From NCBI GenBank assembly GCA_019828545.1, contig JACVRA010000128.1, positions 248,001 through 312,000 on the forward strand: a stretch of DNA of 64,000 nt, in the 5' to 3' direction. Under the pieces are notes generated by a model, which did no database searches, was not told the origin of the DNA, and was given only the letters and a program-made list of their open reading frames with translations. Numbering within the stretch: position 1 is the first letter of the stretch; each line of letters begins with the position of its first letter. This document shows, in pieces, positions 46,097-57,015 of this stretch. The stretch is from Paracamarosporium sp. OC-R06-R3. Taxonomy: Eukaryota; Ascomycota; Dothideomycetes; Pleosporales; Didymosphaeriaceae. The position numbers were made by a program, and so were the translations under genes.

Positions 46097-48385
46097 GTGG
46101 TCGTTTTGTTTGCATATTTGATCTGCCATTGAGCGTTGCATTCAGGTTCTATATCCAACCTCAGCTCCCGGCTGTTGTGTCTATTCTTCACTTCTTCGCA
46201 TTGATACCCTCGCTTGTCACCATTTACTTGGAATATTAGGGAGGAAACTTTTGGTTTTCATTGTTCATATGTTGTATATATCCAGTTCTAGCGAAGCACT
46301 TTTGCAAACACCTCGAAGCTGCTCGAGCATTGGAGCTGCAAAGTATCCTCTAATTCACCACTACTTGCTTGTTCGTTCATGCATATTTTTCTCCACATTG
46401 ATTTCGAATGTAATTGGTCCTCAAGATAGAAGCAAGTTTTCAGAAGCCCCCCGCGGACCGCCAGGCAGAATCTCACCCACCTGCCTGCCGAGGTCCCTTC
46501 AGTGTGTCATCATCTCCACAAGATCCCCACCAAAAGAAACTCTAAATGCCCACTTTCGTCACTTCATCTCGGACGAGAAACAATTTAGGCACTGTGTGCC
46601 GTATGTGCGAAGTCAGATACGAGGTTGCCGCAGTCGAACGAACCTTGTTGACCGTGCCTCTGACAGAACCACATGTTGCATCTCGCTTCTGCACCCCTAT
46701 CCAACCCGGCAATGCTCCGAACATGTATCCGTTCCCTCCGAAGATCACCTCACTAAGACTACAACTCAGGCCGCAATATATGACTCTCATCTGATCTATC
46801 CGTTGCGAGTACATGATCTAAGCCTCCATGCAGCCGTGTTCATCCAAGATGAGAAGCTGCAGATGTGGAGATTTTATTTTCGCCCCTGCATATGGTTATA
46901 GTAGTTGCCTTCACGTGTTACGCAGACGTCCGGATCGGGTGGGATATGTATGTCTGAAGATCTAGGAGAAGTCATTTACCGTGTTGTCGGTAGGGAGGGT
47001 GCATATTAGTAACCAAGCAGGTAAAATATGCCTTGTGAACAGCCTGACTTGCGCCTTCCCGCACCTGCGGGGATGATGTGCGCAAGCGAGAAGTAAAGCC
47101 CTTGTATCCTCGGTAAGTGTGGAGATTACATTACTTTTCTGAACGGTCTGTTCGATCGAGAGTTTACTTCATTCGCTGGATTTGTCGGAGGCTCTGTCCA
47201 GAGCGTGCGAGGGTTCGCATGCCGAATAGGGAAGCTGGAAGACAAGGTTGCAGTGCTCGAACAACGCCAGAAAATTCTATTTGCCTGGACAACCGGAAGC
47301 CTACAATAGTATCACTTCTCTGTTTTCGCAAAAACGTGTACTCCCGATGCTGCATGAAGGACACCTGCGCCTAGCTGCACAGTCGCCCCTCGGGAAATGA
47401 TCGACATCGCATCCGCAACGCTCCCTGAGCCTTTCTGCACGCCCACCTGCCTTATCCGCTGCGCATCTAGCTGTGTAACTCTTAATTCGCAGATCCACTT
47501 TGTTGAACGAGGGAGAGGGGCTTTTGGGGGCCAAAAGGCTTGCTCCTGACTAGGGGCTGAACTAAGTGGAATGGAGGGGCAATATCTTCACACTAAACCA
47601 AACGGCTCCCTCAAGCTTCTACATTCAGCGTACACCTGCGCGAACACGGTAAGTACGCCATATGGCTTTATCGATAAGATGACACGCGAGACCTTTGATG
47701 CGACCGCACATTGGAAATGAAGGTAGTCGGCGATGGTGGGAGGGCGTCAAGCTCGCCACTCCATACCCATGTCTAGGTGTACACGGCCTGCGAGTACTAG
47801 GCCAGCAACACTGCCAACACCACGCATACCCGATAGAATCCCAGTATTCCCGGGCACGAAAAACGTTCTGGGCATACTTTGTATGCAGGTTGCCAAGTTT
47901 ACAACAAAGTGGTGCTCGGTATGCAGTGTTCGATCGGTGTTCGGGGGCTGTGCACAGTAGTCAGAAGTATCAAAATAGCAACACTGCGATTGCCGAGATG
48001 CCGTGTGTAAGGCTGCGTGACCTGGACAAAGGACGTACGCCCAACACCATGAATGCGGAGTGAAAAGGCGGTCTGGAAATATTGAATGGCGCGGCGATGC
48101 AGCGCGTTGAATGGAAGCTTGATGGGCGTCGTGTAATTGCATTGACGGGGGTGCGAATTGTGGAAACCTATGAGAAAGCTGAGTGTATGGGTAAGAAGAG
48201 AGTATTGAACGGATGAATTTAGACAATGTCCTTGTTGAGCTATACTCGAAACAATGCGCTGATTGAGATGCAGGGTATAATCTGTAAGTGGTTCACGGTG
48301 ATAACAAACGTTCGATGCTATGCTTGGATGCCAAAGTTGCGCTAATCGCGAGTAATCGCTATATCATTGAGGATCGTTCTTAGAA
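46097..48385. other. Intergenic 2.3 kb
   Basis: Downstream regions of the disordered-protein gene and of the HExxH gene (convergent). Overlapping chance frames of 80-216 codons exist on both strands around 46250-46900 and 47750-48230; none has family features. A coding-like segment at about 47100-47309 is noted in the findings. Confidence 0.45.
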
Positions 48386-50023
48386 TCAACAGCCTCGCCG
48401 AAGCTTCTTGCTCGACAGAAATGATTCAGAACTGTCACAATCTCGTAGCCGCTTGCCGCGGCTAGAGACTGGCGCATGATAATAGTCTGGTCTATATCCA
48501 ATGTACTTCCTAGAGATGAAATCCTCAGCAGATTTCCCGTAAAAGTCCTTTGGGAAATATTCGTTTGGGCTGGAATCGCTACTGCCTGAAGCCATTGGCC
48601 CAACTGCTACCGAACATTGCTTCGCAAGTCGTACTGGTTTAAGCTTGCCTGCACGTCTATTAGATGCCATTACACGCGCTGCTACGGATATCATGTTCGG
48701 TTTCTTGAGATTATCCTTGGCTGGTCTCAGTGCTCTATAAATGTGATAATCACGATTTTTCGCATTCCGGAGATACGGCTGATCACTCTCGAGCTCATCA
48801 TCAAAGTGGCGCTGTGGTGTAGGCATAAGCGATAACTTAGCCATCTCACTCATGGGCATCCAGAAAGCCCGACTTACACCCTTGCTGGGCTCTGCATCAA
48901 AGCCCCCCGTAGAGCCCAGATAAGTCAAAGCTGCGCTGTCCCGGCCCCACCCAAGATCATCGCGTGCGTCCTCATTATCAGTAAATACGATGAAGCGTTG
49001 TAATCCATATGAAACGTAGATTTTCAGTGTGGGGTCGGGTAACGTCACCGCCAAATGACCATCTTCTTTGATATCGTCCCACGTTTCCTTGCGGAACCAC
49101 TGCGCCGTCCAAGCAACAGGCACCGCAGTCCACTCAGCACCCCAATATTTATGCGCTACGTCCTTGTTCTGCCATATTTTGTGCATATGTACGTACTTGC
49201 CAGGTAATGTCTTCTGAGACGGGTCGATTAGGCTCCCGAACATGAAATTCTCCCATGCGAAACCTTGTTCATTCTTTGGATGATCTCGTCCCAGCCACGG
49301 CTCCCGCAAATGGCCAAGAGTCATTGCACCATATGCGTGCGCAATCTCATGACACAAGATAATAGCGAGCTGGAAATCGTGGCGGAACTGCTCACAGCGC
49401 GAGCGGGTTATATAGCCAGCCTTCTCATCTAGATAGAATTCGAGCATGCCTTTATCTACTGCAATATGAGTCTTGAGGTTTGGAGAGAAAAAAAGGTTCT
49501 CCTTAGCATCGTCAAACACGGGGCACTCATTCGTGTGTGGTACAGCTGCGTCTTGGTAGTATGTTGTGCTGCCCCATCGCTTAGGTTCCTTGAAGTTCTT
49601 CCACTCCCACGTTATAGAATGAGCCAGACACATGAGAGCAGCTTGTATGATTTCGATTTCATATTCTCTTTTGACGTCTTCGCCTTTTGAGTAAGTTTTA
49701 TACATCCTCTTGTCATCTCCTGTCCCTTCGGTATGTATGACCCCGAACGTAAGCGGTACGTAGAATTCAACGAGAGAGGGTGTGGTAAGATATAGCGATG
49801 CTAATTGGATCGCCTGTGTAATGTGTGAAGTCCTACCCAAGAAATTTGTGCGATGAAAAATGGGGTGAATTTCATTATCAAGGTTACCAGCCTGGACAGT
49901 GGAATCATCCAGTAGCCTGAAACGGTCGCCGCGGTTGAGAATAGAAATGAGCTTGTCGATGGTATGCGGCCGTTCAGGAGATGATTCTGCGAAACTATCC
50001 GTGTTCTGTTTGTCGGAAGACAT
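48386..50023 (-). CDS. HExxH metallopeptidase-like protein, unknown family
   Basis: Single open frame, 545 aa from MSSDKQNTDSFAE. It carries a zinc-protease signature CHEIAHAYG (H225, E226, H229) within a hydrophobic helix (FQLAIILCHEIAHAYGAM), followed by a conserved-looking NEQGFAWENFMFGS segment whose Glu258 (or Glu252) could be the third zinc ligand, as in gluzincins. No signal peptide with this start, so probably intracellular. The last 120 residues are basic and low in structure (RVMASNRRAGKLKPVR, SSKKLRRGC) and could include a nuclear localisation signal. Upstream in-frame Met codons at 50071 and 50203 would add 16 or 60 residues. I recognise the catalytic motif but not a named family; it resembles uncharacterised fungal proteins. 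Confidence 0.8.
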   Translation of the reverse strand: MSSDKQNTDSFAESSPERPHTIDKLISILNRGDRFRLLDDSTVQAGNLDNEIHPIFHRTNFLGRTSHITQAIQLASLYLTTPSLVEFYVPLTFGVIHTEGTGDDKRMYKTYSKGEDVKREYEIEIIQAALMCLAHSITWEWKNFKEPKRWGSTTYYQDAAVPHTNECPVFDDAKENLFFSPNLKTHIAVDKGMLEFYLDEKAGYITRSRCEQFRHDFQLAIILCHEIAHAYGAMTLGHLREPWLGRDHPKNEQGFAWENFMFGSLIDPSQKTLPGKYVHMHKIWQNKDVAHKYWGAEWTAVPVAWTAQWFRKETWDDIKEDGHLAVTLPDPTLKIYVSYGLQRFIVFTDNEDARDDLGWGRDSAALTYLGSTGGFDAEPSKGVSRAFWMPMSEMAKLSLMPTPQRHFDDELESDQPYLRNAKNRDYHIYRALRPAKDNLKKPNMISVAARVMASNRRAGKLKPVRLAKQCSVAVGPMASGSSDSSPNEYFPKDFYGKSAEDFISRKYIGYRPDYYHAPVSSRGKRLRDCDSSESFLSSKKLRRGC

Positions 50024-51488
50024 GCCTTTCTTGAGCAAGTGAATGAATCGTATTAACGAATGGAGGAACATAGTAGACGAGATGGGCTTTTCTCGAGAAC
50101 ATGTATCACTAATGGACCCGTAACAATGAAATAAAGGGGAGACATCGTACTTATACAACGTGTTGTGTTTACGCTTGCACGATTCACAACCAAACAAAAA
50201 CAATTGCGAATAATAAATAAGAATGAGATCATGCGTGGGTCAGCCCGCTGGTTGCAAACATAGTAAATTTACTATGCCTCTATTACTTATTCTCAAAAAT
50301 GACTGAAGTTCGGCTTGATATGTGCTAGGTGGCTTTGTATGCTTTCGTCTAGGGTGTCATGATGTAAGGGTACTCTTCGCTAACAACCTCTCCGTAGGCC
50401 TAAACCTCCGGACATTGCTGAAGCATTAATTTACGTGGATGCTGCGCCTGTTTCACATTTTCGGTGTTAGATCTTGTAATATTGGTGATCTATTCATCGT
50501 ATGACTGCTTGCGCACCGCATGTTATTGTAAATGTGACTGCCAAGATATCACCTTGAGTGAATATTTCTATTCGTATTTGCTTCTCTTAATATCTCGCAA
50601 CCCTCAGTGCACTAAATCACGTTGAAGTAGCACAAGTGTGTATTATCTGTATCATGCAAATCACATCTTTTAAGCTGGTCTCTGGGACGGAGCACGAGAG
50701 GTTACTTCATAATGTTCGAACAGCACCAAAGGGAGATTGTATCCCTTTAAACATCGCAAAAATCTCAGTATTGGAGGAATAGAGTACATACTGATTCGGA
50801 AAAGTATTAGAGACATGTAGGTATTGAACAGCAGATCTCGATCTTATGAAGTCTGTACGGGAATTCTCAGCGAGCAAGACAGCATCTTCCAAGACGGACC
50901 TCGAGAACGATCTTGCGTATGTCACAGGCGCTCTGCCTTACGATGCTTGTTACACAACATCTGTGGCAACCTCGTTTCCTGAAATAAGCGTGTAAGCTGA
51001 CACCGAGTATGGAACGGACGCGGTAGACGGATCGTGGCGATAAGAATCAAAAGGGGAAATGGAAATCTTTCGACGAGGAAGGTGCACCCCGAACACATTA
51101 TAAAAACCAAAGGCACTCAATCGGTTCTGATTTAAATCACTCGCGCTTTCTCACTATAGCATGATGTGTATAAGTGATATAAGGTAAATAAATCGCCGTG
51201 GGGGACCTTTCTAGGTTGATGCTTTTATGCGATGGAAGATACGTCAGGGCAGATCGGCACTAGCACGCATGCCAGTAGTACGCAGACATGAGAGAGATAG
51301 TGGAGTTTCACGAGGAACGAGACCAGTCAATGGTCAGCTAAATCATTCCTAGGGACGCCTACGATTAGGTAGACACATTGATTTGTGAGCTTCCTTTTTG
51401 GGATTAGCTAGAGTGAGATTCAAACATCTAGTACAAAAGCTGTTGCCTCCACACTCCTCCAAAAAAAAATCATTGTGAGACCGTGACA
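50024..51488. other. Divergent AT-rich intergenic, 1.5 kb
   Basis: Between the HExxH gene (minus) and the PAF-acetylhydrolase-like gene (plus). AT-rich, with only short chance frames. No repeats or sites recognised. Confidence 0.5.
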
Positions 51489-52700
51489 ATGTTTTCGTCT
51501 CTGCTATACCTGTGCAATTTGTTTCTCGTTGTTGTATCGGCATTGACTCTTCCGCCACCCACAGGACCATACAATGTCGGAACGAAGCCTTACGTATTGA
51601 AGCACACGACTCTGAACGATCCCGTGGCCCCAGAAAACATCAGCAAATCAATCTTGATCAATGTGTATTATCCCACGCATGATCATGCAGCGTCACAAAA
51701 GTATCTTTGGGATGGCTTTACTACGTTGTATGATGCATACTACAAGCTCCCAAATGGTACCTTCGGCAACATTACTGCTAGCCTCACTTTCGATGCGAAA
51801 CCTCTTCCTCAAAGAGAGTATAAAAAGCTGCGTCTTCCGACATTGTTCTTTGGGCCCCCTTTGGGAGGCCCACCGACGCAGTTTTTTACCGGCCTGATCT
51901 CAGAATTAGCGAGCAGAGGATATCCTGTCGTGACCATAGATCATCCGTGGGAAGCGCCGTACATTGAATACCCCAATGGAACAGAATTCACCGGCCATGA
52001 CGTTGCTTGGGTTCCTTGTCCGTCTACGGCCCAAGCCATTCACGCCTATCGTCTTGTTGACAACTCTGCCGTTCTTGACGCGCTACCAGAGATCTCGAAG
52101 AAGCTGGATATACCGCTTGATCCAAAGCGTATCGCATATTTCGGACACTCACTTGGTGGGAGCGCAGCTGTCAGTCAACTCCTGGTTGAGAGAGACCGTG
52201 CTGCTTCACAAGACAAACAGTTCCTGGGAGCAATCAACCTTGACGGTTCATTCTTCGGGATTGGAGCCACAAATTCGTCATGGGTTGACATTCGCGTGCC
52301 TTCACTCCTTCTAGCAAGTGCATCCCATAACCCATTGGCCGGTTTTGATCCAACCTGGGCACTCTTTGAATCCTTCCAATCCTCTTGGGTCAAAGGCCTC
52401 TCCATTAAAGGCCACTCTAATCATACTGATTACTCGGATCTGATCTTCTTGAAACAGGCGAACGGTATTGCTGGTGGGGAGGGGGTGATTACTGCGCGGA
52501 GGTTCTTGCAGGTGTCAAGAACGGTTGTGGGAGACTTTTTTCGGATGCTTATCGGAAAAGGTGAAGGTGTGTTAAGCGGTTCTGTCAAGGTGCAGGAGAG
52601 ATTTCCTGAGTTGACATTCGACTACAATGGGACAGGGAACCCATGCACACCAGCCAATATATGCTGGCCGCCAGAAAACAACCCACCACCTAGCTGTTGA
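51489..52700 (+). CDS. Secreted PAF-acetylhydrolase-like (isoform II) alpha/beta hydrolase
   Basis: Intronless, 403 aa. Signal peptide MFSSLLYLCNLFLVVVSALT. The lipase box GHSLGGS places the nucleophile at Ser221; the acid is likely Asp252 (INLDGSFFG) and the base His312 (HSNHTDYSDL), the spacing of plasma-type PAF-AH. Several N-glycosylation sequons (NGTF, NITA, NGTE, NSSW, NHTD, NGTG) agree with secretion. C-terminus has a Cys/Pro-rich end (GNPCTPANICWPP). The family cleaves short or oxidised acyl groups from phospholipids or similar esters. Start is the first ATG of the frame. Not part of an evident cluster, though another hydrolase follows 0.9 kb downstream on the same strand. Confidence 0.9.
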   Translation: MFSSLLYLCNLFLVVVSALTLPPPTGPYNVGTKPYVLKHTTLNDPVAPENISKSILINVYYPTHDHAASQKYLWDGFTTLYDAYYKLPNGTFGNITASLTFDAKPLPQREYKKLRLPTLFFGPPLGGPPTQFFTGLISELASRGYPVVTIDHPWEAPYIEYPNGTEFTGHDVAWVPCPSTAQAIHAYRLVDNSAVLDALPEISKKLDIPLDPKRIAYFGHSLGGSAAVSQLLVERDRAASQDKQFLGAINLDGSFFGIGATNSSWVDIRVPSLLLASASHNPLAGFDPTWALFESFQSSWVKGLSIKGHSNHTDYSDLIFLKQANGIAGGEGVITARRFLQVSRTVVGDFFRMLIGKGEGVLSGSVKVQERFPELTFDYNGTGNPCTPANICWPPENNPPPSC

Positions 52701-53633
52701 GAGTTGTGGTTAAGATTTTTAGGATGATAGGAGGTAGATAGTCCCTTGTAACATCTCTCCAGCAAATTATGAAGGTCTATGTGTTTCGCAGTATTGCTTC
52801 GATAAAGGCAAGCGCTTTTACAAGAGCTCCGTACATGCTGCGGATGAGTTGAAATGTAACATAGATTTGCATTCATCTTCTGTAGAGCAGTTGACAGATG
52901 TCTTTGAGAAAACATCCAGGCTTGTTGTCAGCTTATTGATACGCGCATGGTCCTCTTTCATGGTGTCGGTCGATTGACCTCGCGATTCACAGCCATGCTG
53001 GTTTGATCCGTTGAACAACTTTTGTTGAAATAGGTATATATGCATATGCTGTCATCCAGCACGTTTCTTCGTAATGTAAGGGAACAGCACTGAGTTGATC
53101 AGATGCGTTGTTAGCGTGTTGCAACAAACGGTCTTTGCATTGACTATGTGTCGCCGACGTGTATTCATCCCGTCCTGCCATGGTATCTTATATACAACAA
53201 GGAGCTCGAGGCTGTCCTCAAAACATTTGAGAGTTGTCGAGGATCTAAGTCATTGATGGGACGCACCGGGCTCAGTTGAACATGCGATGCGCGTTTCCAA
53301 ATGCGGGGTAGCTCTTCTCGAATATGCGGCTCTGCGGCCCTCGAATCTTTCTAGAACAATTATACATCATCATCGCAAGGAAATAAAATCTTACCTATGA
53401 CCTCGAAGTGGGGAAGTATGGGTCTTGCGGAACGTTCGGAACAACCTCCGTATGCCAATGTCCGCATCAGCTGCTGTGTGGATAATGACGCAACGTTTAC
53501 ACTAGCTTGTAGGTAACGTTCAAGTTGACGTTTTTGACAGATCACAAATATGCATATATGTTCATATCTTGGCAGGTGTGAAGGTCATTATACTCACGTT
53601 TCATGATACCACAGATTTTATCTATCATAGAAG
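52701..53633. other. Intergenic between two hydrolase genes
   Basis: 933 bases. The minus strand holds several short open frames and a possible two-exon 83-residue gene (53250-53545, listed separately). Otherwise downstream of the PAF-AH-like gene and promoter of the esterase. Confidence 0.45.
53250..53545 (-). CDS. Possible small two-exon protein (83 aa), speculative
   Basis: Exon 53395-53545 ends in a strong donor (ATAG/GTAAGA) and joins in frame to 53250-53350 after TTCTAG, a 44-base intron. The product starts MICQKRQLERYLQASVNV and continues ILPHFEVIERFEGRRAAY. No signal peptide or family pattern. The support is only the good splice pair and in-frame closure; it could be chance or part of a larger lost gene. 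Confidence 0.25.
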
Positions 53634-54663
53634 ATGCCACAATCAAAGATCCCCACTACCGGAAGCCGCACCCAACTGGCCTCAACTATTCAGAAATTTC
53701 TCAAAGGCCATCCTGACCTACATCTCGGCGGCGAAGAAGATTTTCATGATGAACGTCCTAAACATTTAGAAGTCTTTGGTATTCATTCCATCCCGAAAGA
53801 CAAAGTACACCCAATTGGTGAGGTAGAGTTTACAGCTCTTCGCGGACCTCATGGAACCATTCCTATAAGAGTTTTTCATTCGAAGTCGGGAGAAGATAAA
53901 AGAAAGAAGGGAGAGGCCGGCGCTCTAATCTATTTCCATGGTGGTGGGTATACGGTAGGGTCTGTTGACGAGTTTGAGAACGGGCTTAGACTGGTGGCGG
54001 AAGAGAGCGGGTGTCAGGTAAGTCACCTCGTCCGTCCATAGACACCGTGTATTCTTGGTATCTATCTGATATGGTGAGTAGGTGTACGGTATTGAATACC
54101 ATCTCGCTCCAGAGTTTCGCTTTCCCACGCAGCTAGATGAATATTCAGCTCTCATCGACTGGCTACAAGGCGAAGGAGGAAAGGCCCACGGCGTGCATCC
54201 CGACCGCGTAGCCGGTGGTGGGGACTCCACAGGCGGAAACATGACAGCTGCAATAACTTTGCGACGAAAAGACGAGAACAAAAAACCTCTTGCTGCCCAA
54301 ATTCTACTATCTCCTGAAGCTCGCCTTCCTTTCGATACCCCTGCTGCAGCCGAGAACAACAGCGGCTACTATCTGGAATGCAACGGTATTTTCAGCTTTG
54401 CTGATCATTACCTCCCACGCGGGACGCCACCTTCTCATAGATATATCAGCCCTGGTATGCAGCCTATCGAGAAGCTAGATGGCATACCACCACTAAGTGT
54501 ATACACCTGTGGATTTGATCCATTGAGAGATGTGGGTGTCGAATATGCACATAAGACAGAGTCTGCAGGGAATAAAGTTGTGTGGAGGCATTACGATAGC
54601 TTTACCCATGGCTTTCTTCAAATGACAGCATGGAGTGATGACACTACAAAAGCAGTAAAGTAA
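53634..54663 (+). CDS. Alpha/beta hydrolase, hormone-sensitive-lipase (HSL)-type esterase
   Basis: Two exons, 53634-54017 and 54082-54663, giving 321 aa. The HSL oxyanion motif HGGGYTVGS (102-110) and nucleophile GGDSTGGN (Ser177) are intact; Asp in CGFDPLRDVG and His in YDSFTHGF complete the triad. VYGIEYHLAPEFRFPTQLDE, spanning the splice, is the usual lid-proximal block of bacterial-type esterases. No signal peptide, so intracellular; probable substrates are short-chain carboxyl esters. Shares strand with the upstream PAF-AH-like gene and the downstream glycosyltransferase but with long gaps, so no operon-like link is implied. Confidence 0.92.
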
Positions 54664-55330
54664 ATTGCAGAGGATTTGAAGAAGTTTTTGTACGGTTGAG
54701 GTAAGTACTGGTGGACGTCAAGAGATGGATATCACCCTTGCCATCATTTATAGGAACATGCGCAGCACGAATTGCCTTTGTATCAACTGTACCACCTTCA
54801 CCACACGAGTCAGCACGCTTATGGTAGATTGTAGCATTTATCGGCCGTAGATTCATAATCAAGCTTCTGTTCAAACAAAAAATGCCCTCTCGCTCGATCT
54901 TTCCTATCAGCTTACCGCCTCGCTTTGTCCTTCCCTTTGTCCATCACTTTGTTCACACATCAGAACAGGATCAGGCATGCTAATTGAATTCAGTTTTTTA
55001 GAAACGAGATTGAATTTACAGCGATATGAATCATAATGTTATTGAATTAATCGCAAAGGCTGTATGGTTACGCAACTGTTCGCCAAGGGTGCGGCTGAGT
55101 GCCACTTTAATTAGCGCCCGCCCTTCCCAGCCTCAGGCAAATACGCGAAAATGAGTCGAGATGAGCAGTCACGAGTTCACGGTTTAAAACGCTCAACGCA
55201 GCCGGAGAAAGCAGACAGGGCAGTACCAAACACTAGGTTAAGCCAGAAATCAATACTTACTCTTGCGAATGTCTTGGCCGTCAAAATTGACTCTTTAACT
55301 TGATTATTTTGCTACTCCAAATCCTTCAAG
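54664..55330. other. Intergenic esterase - glycosyltransferase
   Basis: 667 bases between co-oriented genes. No gene or site recognised. Confidence 0.5.
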
Positions 55331-56545
55331 ATGCAGTACCCGCCTATCCCAGGAACATCCTCCCTCGCATACGATCCGCTTCCCCCAATATCTCTAACAA
55401 ACCTCCCTACATCCCTCACATCTCCTGACCTACCCAAACCTCGTTCAAAGCCTATCTTCGCTTTCTGGAAAACCGGTATCGCTACTCTGCCACCGTACCT
55501 CCTCCGAAACGTCCTTGCCTGGCATCGCCGTTACAGCCCACTTGGATGGACAGTGTATGTAGTCGACACTATCCCGAATTCACCACTCAATATCTCCCGC
55601 TTCATCGACACAACATCATCCTCTCTGTTGCCTGATGCTTTTCGGGAAGGGACGTTGGACGGCGGCTACGCAGCGCAACATACCTCCGATCTCGTCCGGT
55701 TTCCGCTACTGCTGAGGTATGGCGGCGTGTATATGGATGTAGGCGTGTTACACTTCGGCGATCTAGACTGGCTCTGGACACAGAAAATTGCGAATCCTGA
55801 CTCGCCCTATGAGTTTGCGGGATTTACGATGGGCGATCCACCTGAGATCTCAGCCGTAAACTTCTGGTTGATGTCTGGGCCGCAGAACCCGCTCATTGCA
55901 CGAGCACACCATATCGTACTCAACCTCTGGGAAGGGAAGACGAACACGAAAGGTGCCTCGAGACATCCTCTTGTGAGCCATGTACCGCTGATGCGGGTGC
56001 CGCAGGAAGTTGTTGTAGAAGAAGATGGCAAGGAGAAGATGGTCATTGACGACGAAGCGATGACGGACTACGCGGTGCAAATTCAATGTTTGGGTGCTGC
56101 GCAGCGATGGTTTGACGAGCTCGGAGGCTGGGACGGGCCTAGCTACGTACGGGAAAAGTGCTGGTTGTACAGCATGATCGACCAGACCTATGTACACGAA
56201 CAGCTGACCAACTGGACGAGTAAGAAGCAACATGAGCTCTTTAGCTTATCCCTTCCCGGACCTGAAGAGCAGGAGAGCGAAGACCAAAAGCTTGCCAGAA
56301 CGATCGTGGAGAAGGCGGTTGCAGAGAGTTGGTGCATCAAGCTTGGGCATGGGTTCTCGGCGAAGCTCTTTGGTGCGGATACGTTAGGGATGTTATGGAG
56401 GAAGCATGACGGGACGGATTGCAAAGAAGGGACGTATGGTGGATGGCTGAGGTGGGCGGAAGTAAACTGCAGCCAGGACAGTGCTCTAAAGCCGTTGGAT
56501 ATTCCGCCCTACGAACCTACTATGAAAGGAAAATTACTCGAATAA
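55331..56545 (+). CDS. Capsular-polysaccharide-type glycosyltransferase-like protein
   Basis: Intronless, 404 aa. Belongs by pattern to the GT32-like / capsular polysaccharide synthesis group (PF05704-type): PIFAFWKTGIATLPPYLLRNVLAWHRRY opening, PDAFREGTLDGGYAAQHTSDLVRFPLLLRYGGVYMDVGVL with the donor-site acidic motif (MDVG in place of a strict DxD), then FTMGDPPEISAVNFWLMSG. The C-terminal half is specific to fungal members (WLYSMIDQTYVHEQLTNW, WCIKLGHGFSAKLFG). No signal peptide or membrane segment visible, unlike Golgi GT32 enzymes. Sugar donor and acceptor unknown. Convergent with the peroxidase gene. Confidence 0.85.
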   Translation: MQYPPIPGTSSLAYDPLPPISLTNLPTSLTSPDLPKPRSKPIFAFWKTGIATLPPYLLRNVLAWHRRYSPLGWTVYVVDTIPNSPLNISRFIDTTSSSLLPDAFREGTLDGGYAAQHTSDLVRFPLLLRYGGVYMDVGVLHFGDLDWLWTQKIANPDSPYEFAGFTMGDPPEISAVNFWLMSGPQNPLIARAHHIVLNLWEGKTNTKGASRHPLVSHVPLMRVPQEVVVEEDGKEKMVIDDEAMTDYAVQIQCLGAAQRWFDELGGWDGPSYVREKCWLYSMIDQTYVHEQLTNWTSKKQHELFSLSLPGPEEQESEDQKLARTIVEKAVAESWCIKLGHGFSAKLFGADTLGMLWRKHDGTDCKEGTYGGWLRWAEVNCSQDSALKPLDIPPYEPTMKGKLLE

Positions 56546-57015
56546 GATAGAATAATGACCCCCGATAGACTTACGTATTTTTCCAGCGCCACTAGAAACA
56601 CAATGAATTCCATTACTCGCATTTTCTTCTCCTCTTCAATTGCATAATGGAGTAAGAACCTCAAAGAATAGACTACAACGTTCTTACAAAAGAAATTTTA
56701 ACGTAACTCTACCCTCTTTGCACCCGTAAAGACATAACGAATGGAATAACGCGAACTTTAACATAAAATTTGAAGCAACCTGTTACAGATTCAACCTTAG
56801 ATACACGAAAGAATTCCCAATTAGCATGTTGACAGTTTTCAATACTATGAATTCAAACTCCAATACCCACAGCACTGCGAATAAGTCTCGCAAAGCGCTC
56901 AAATCTGAAACGCCTTGGCCCAAAAAGCCTCCTATCCTCAACACCATCCGATATTCTCAAATCGTACACACTCTACACTCAAACATATATACATGTACCA
57001 GAATGACCTTTCCTC
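56546..57015. other. Convergent 3' region glycosyltransferase / peroxidase
   Basis: 470 bases, AT-rich, downstream of both genes. No gene supported. Confidence 0.5.

Noticed and set aside
46251..46901. Plus-strand 216-codon frame
   Set aside because: Overlaps equally long frames on both strands, with no features of a real protein.
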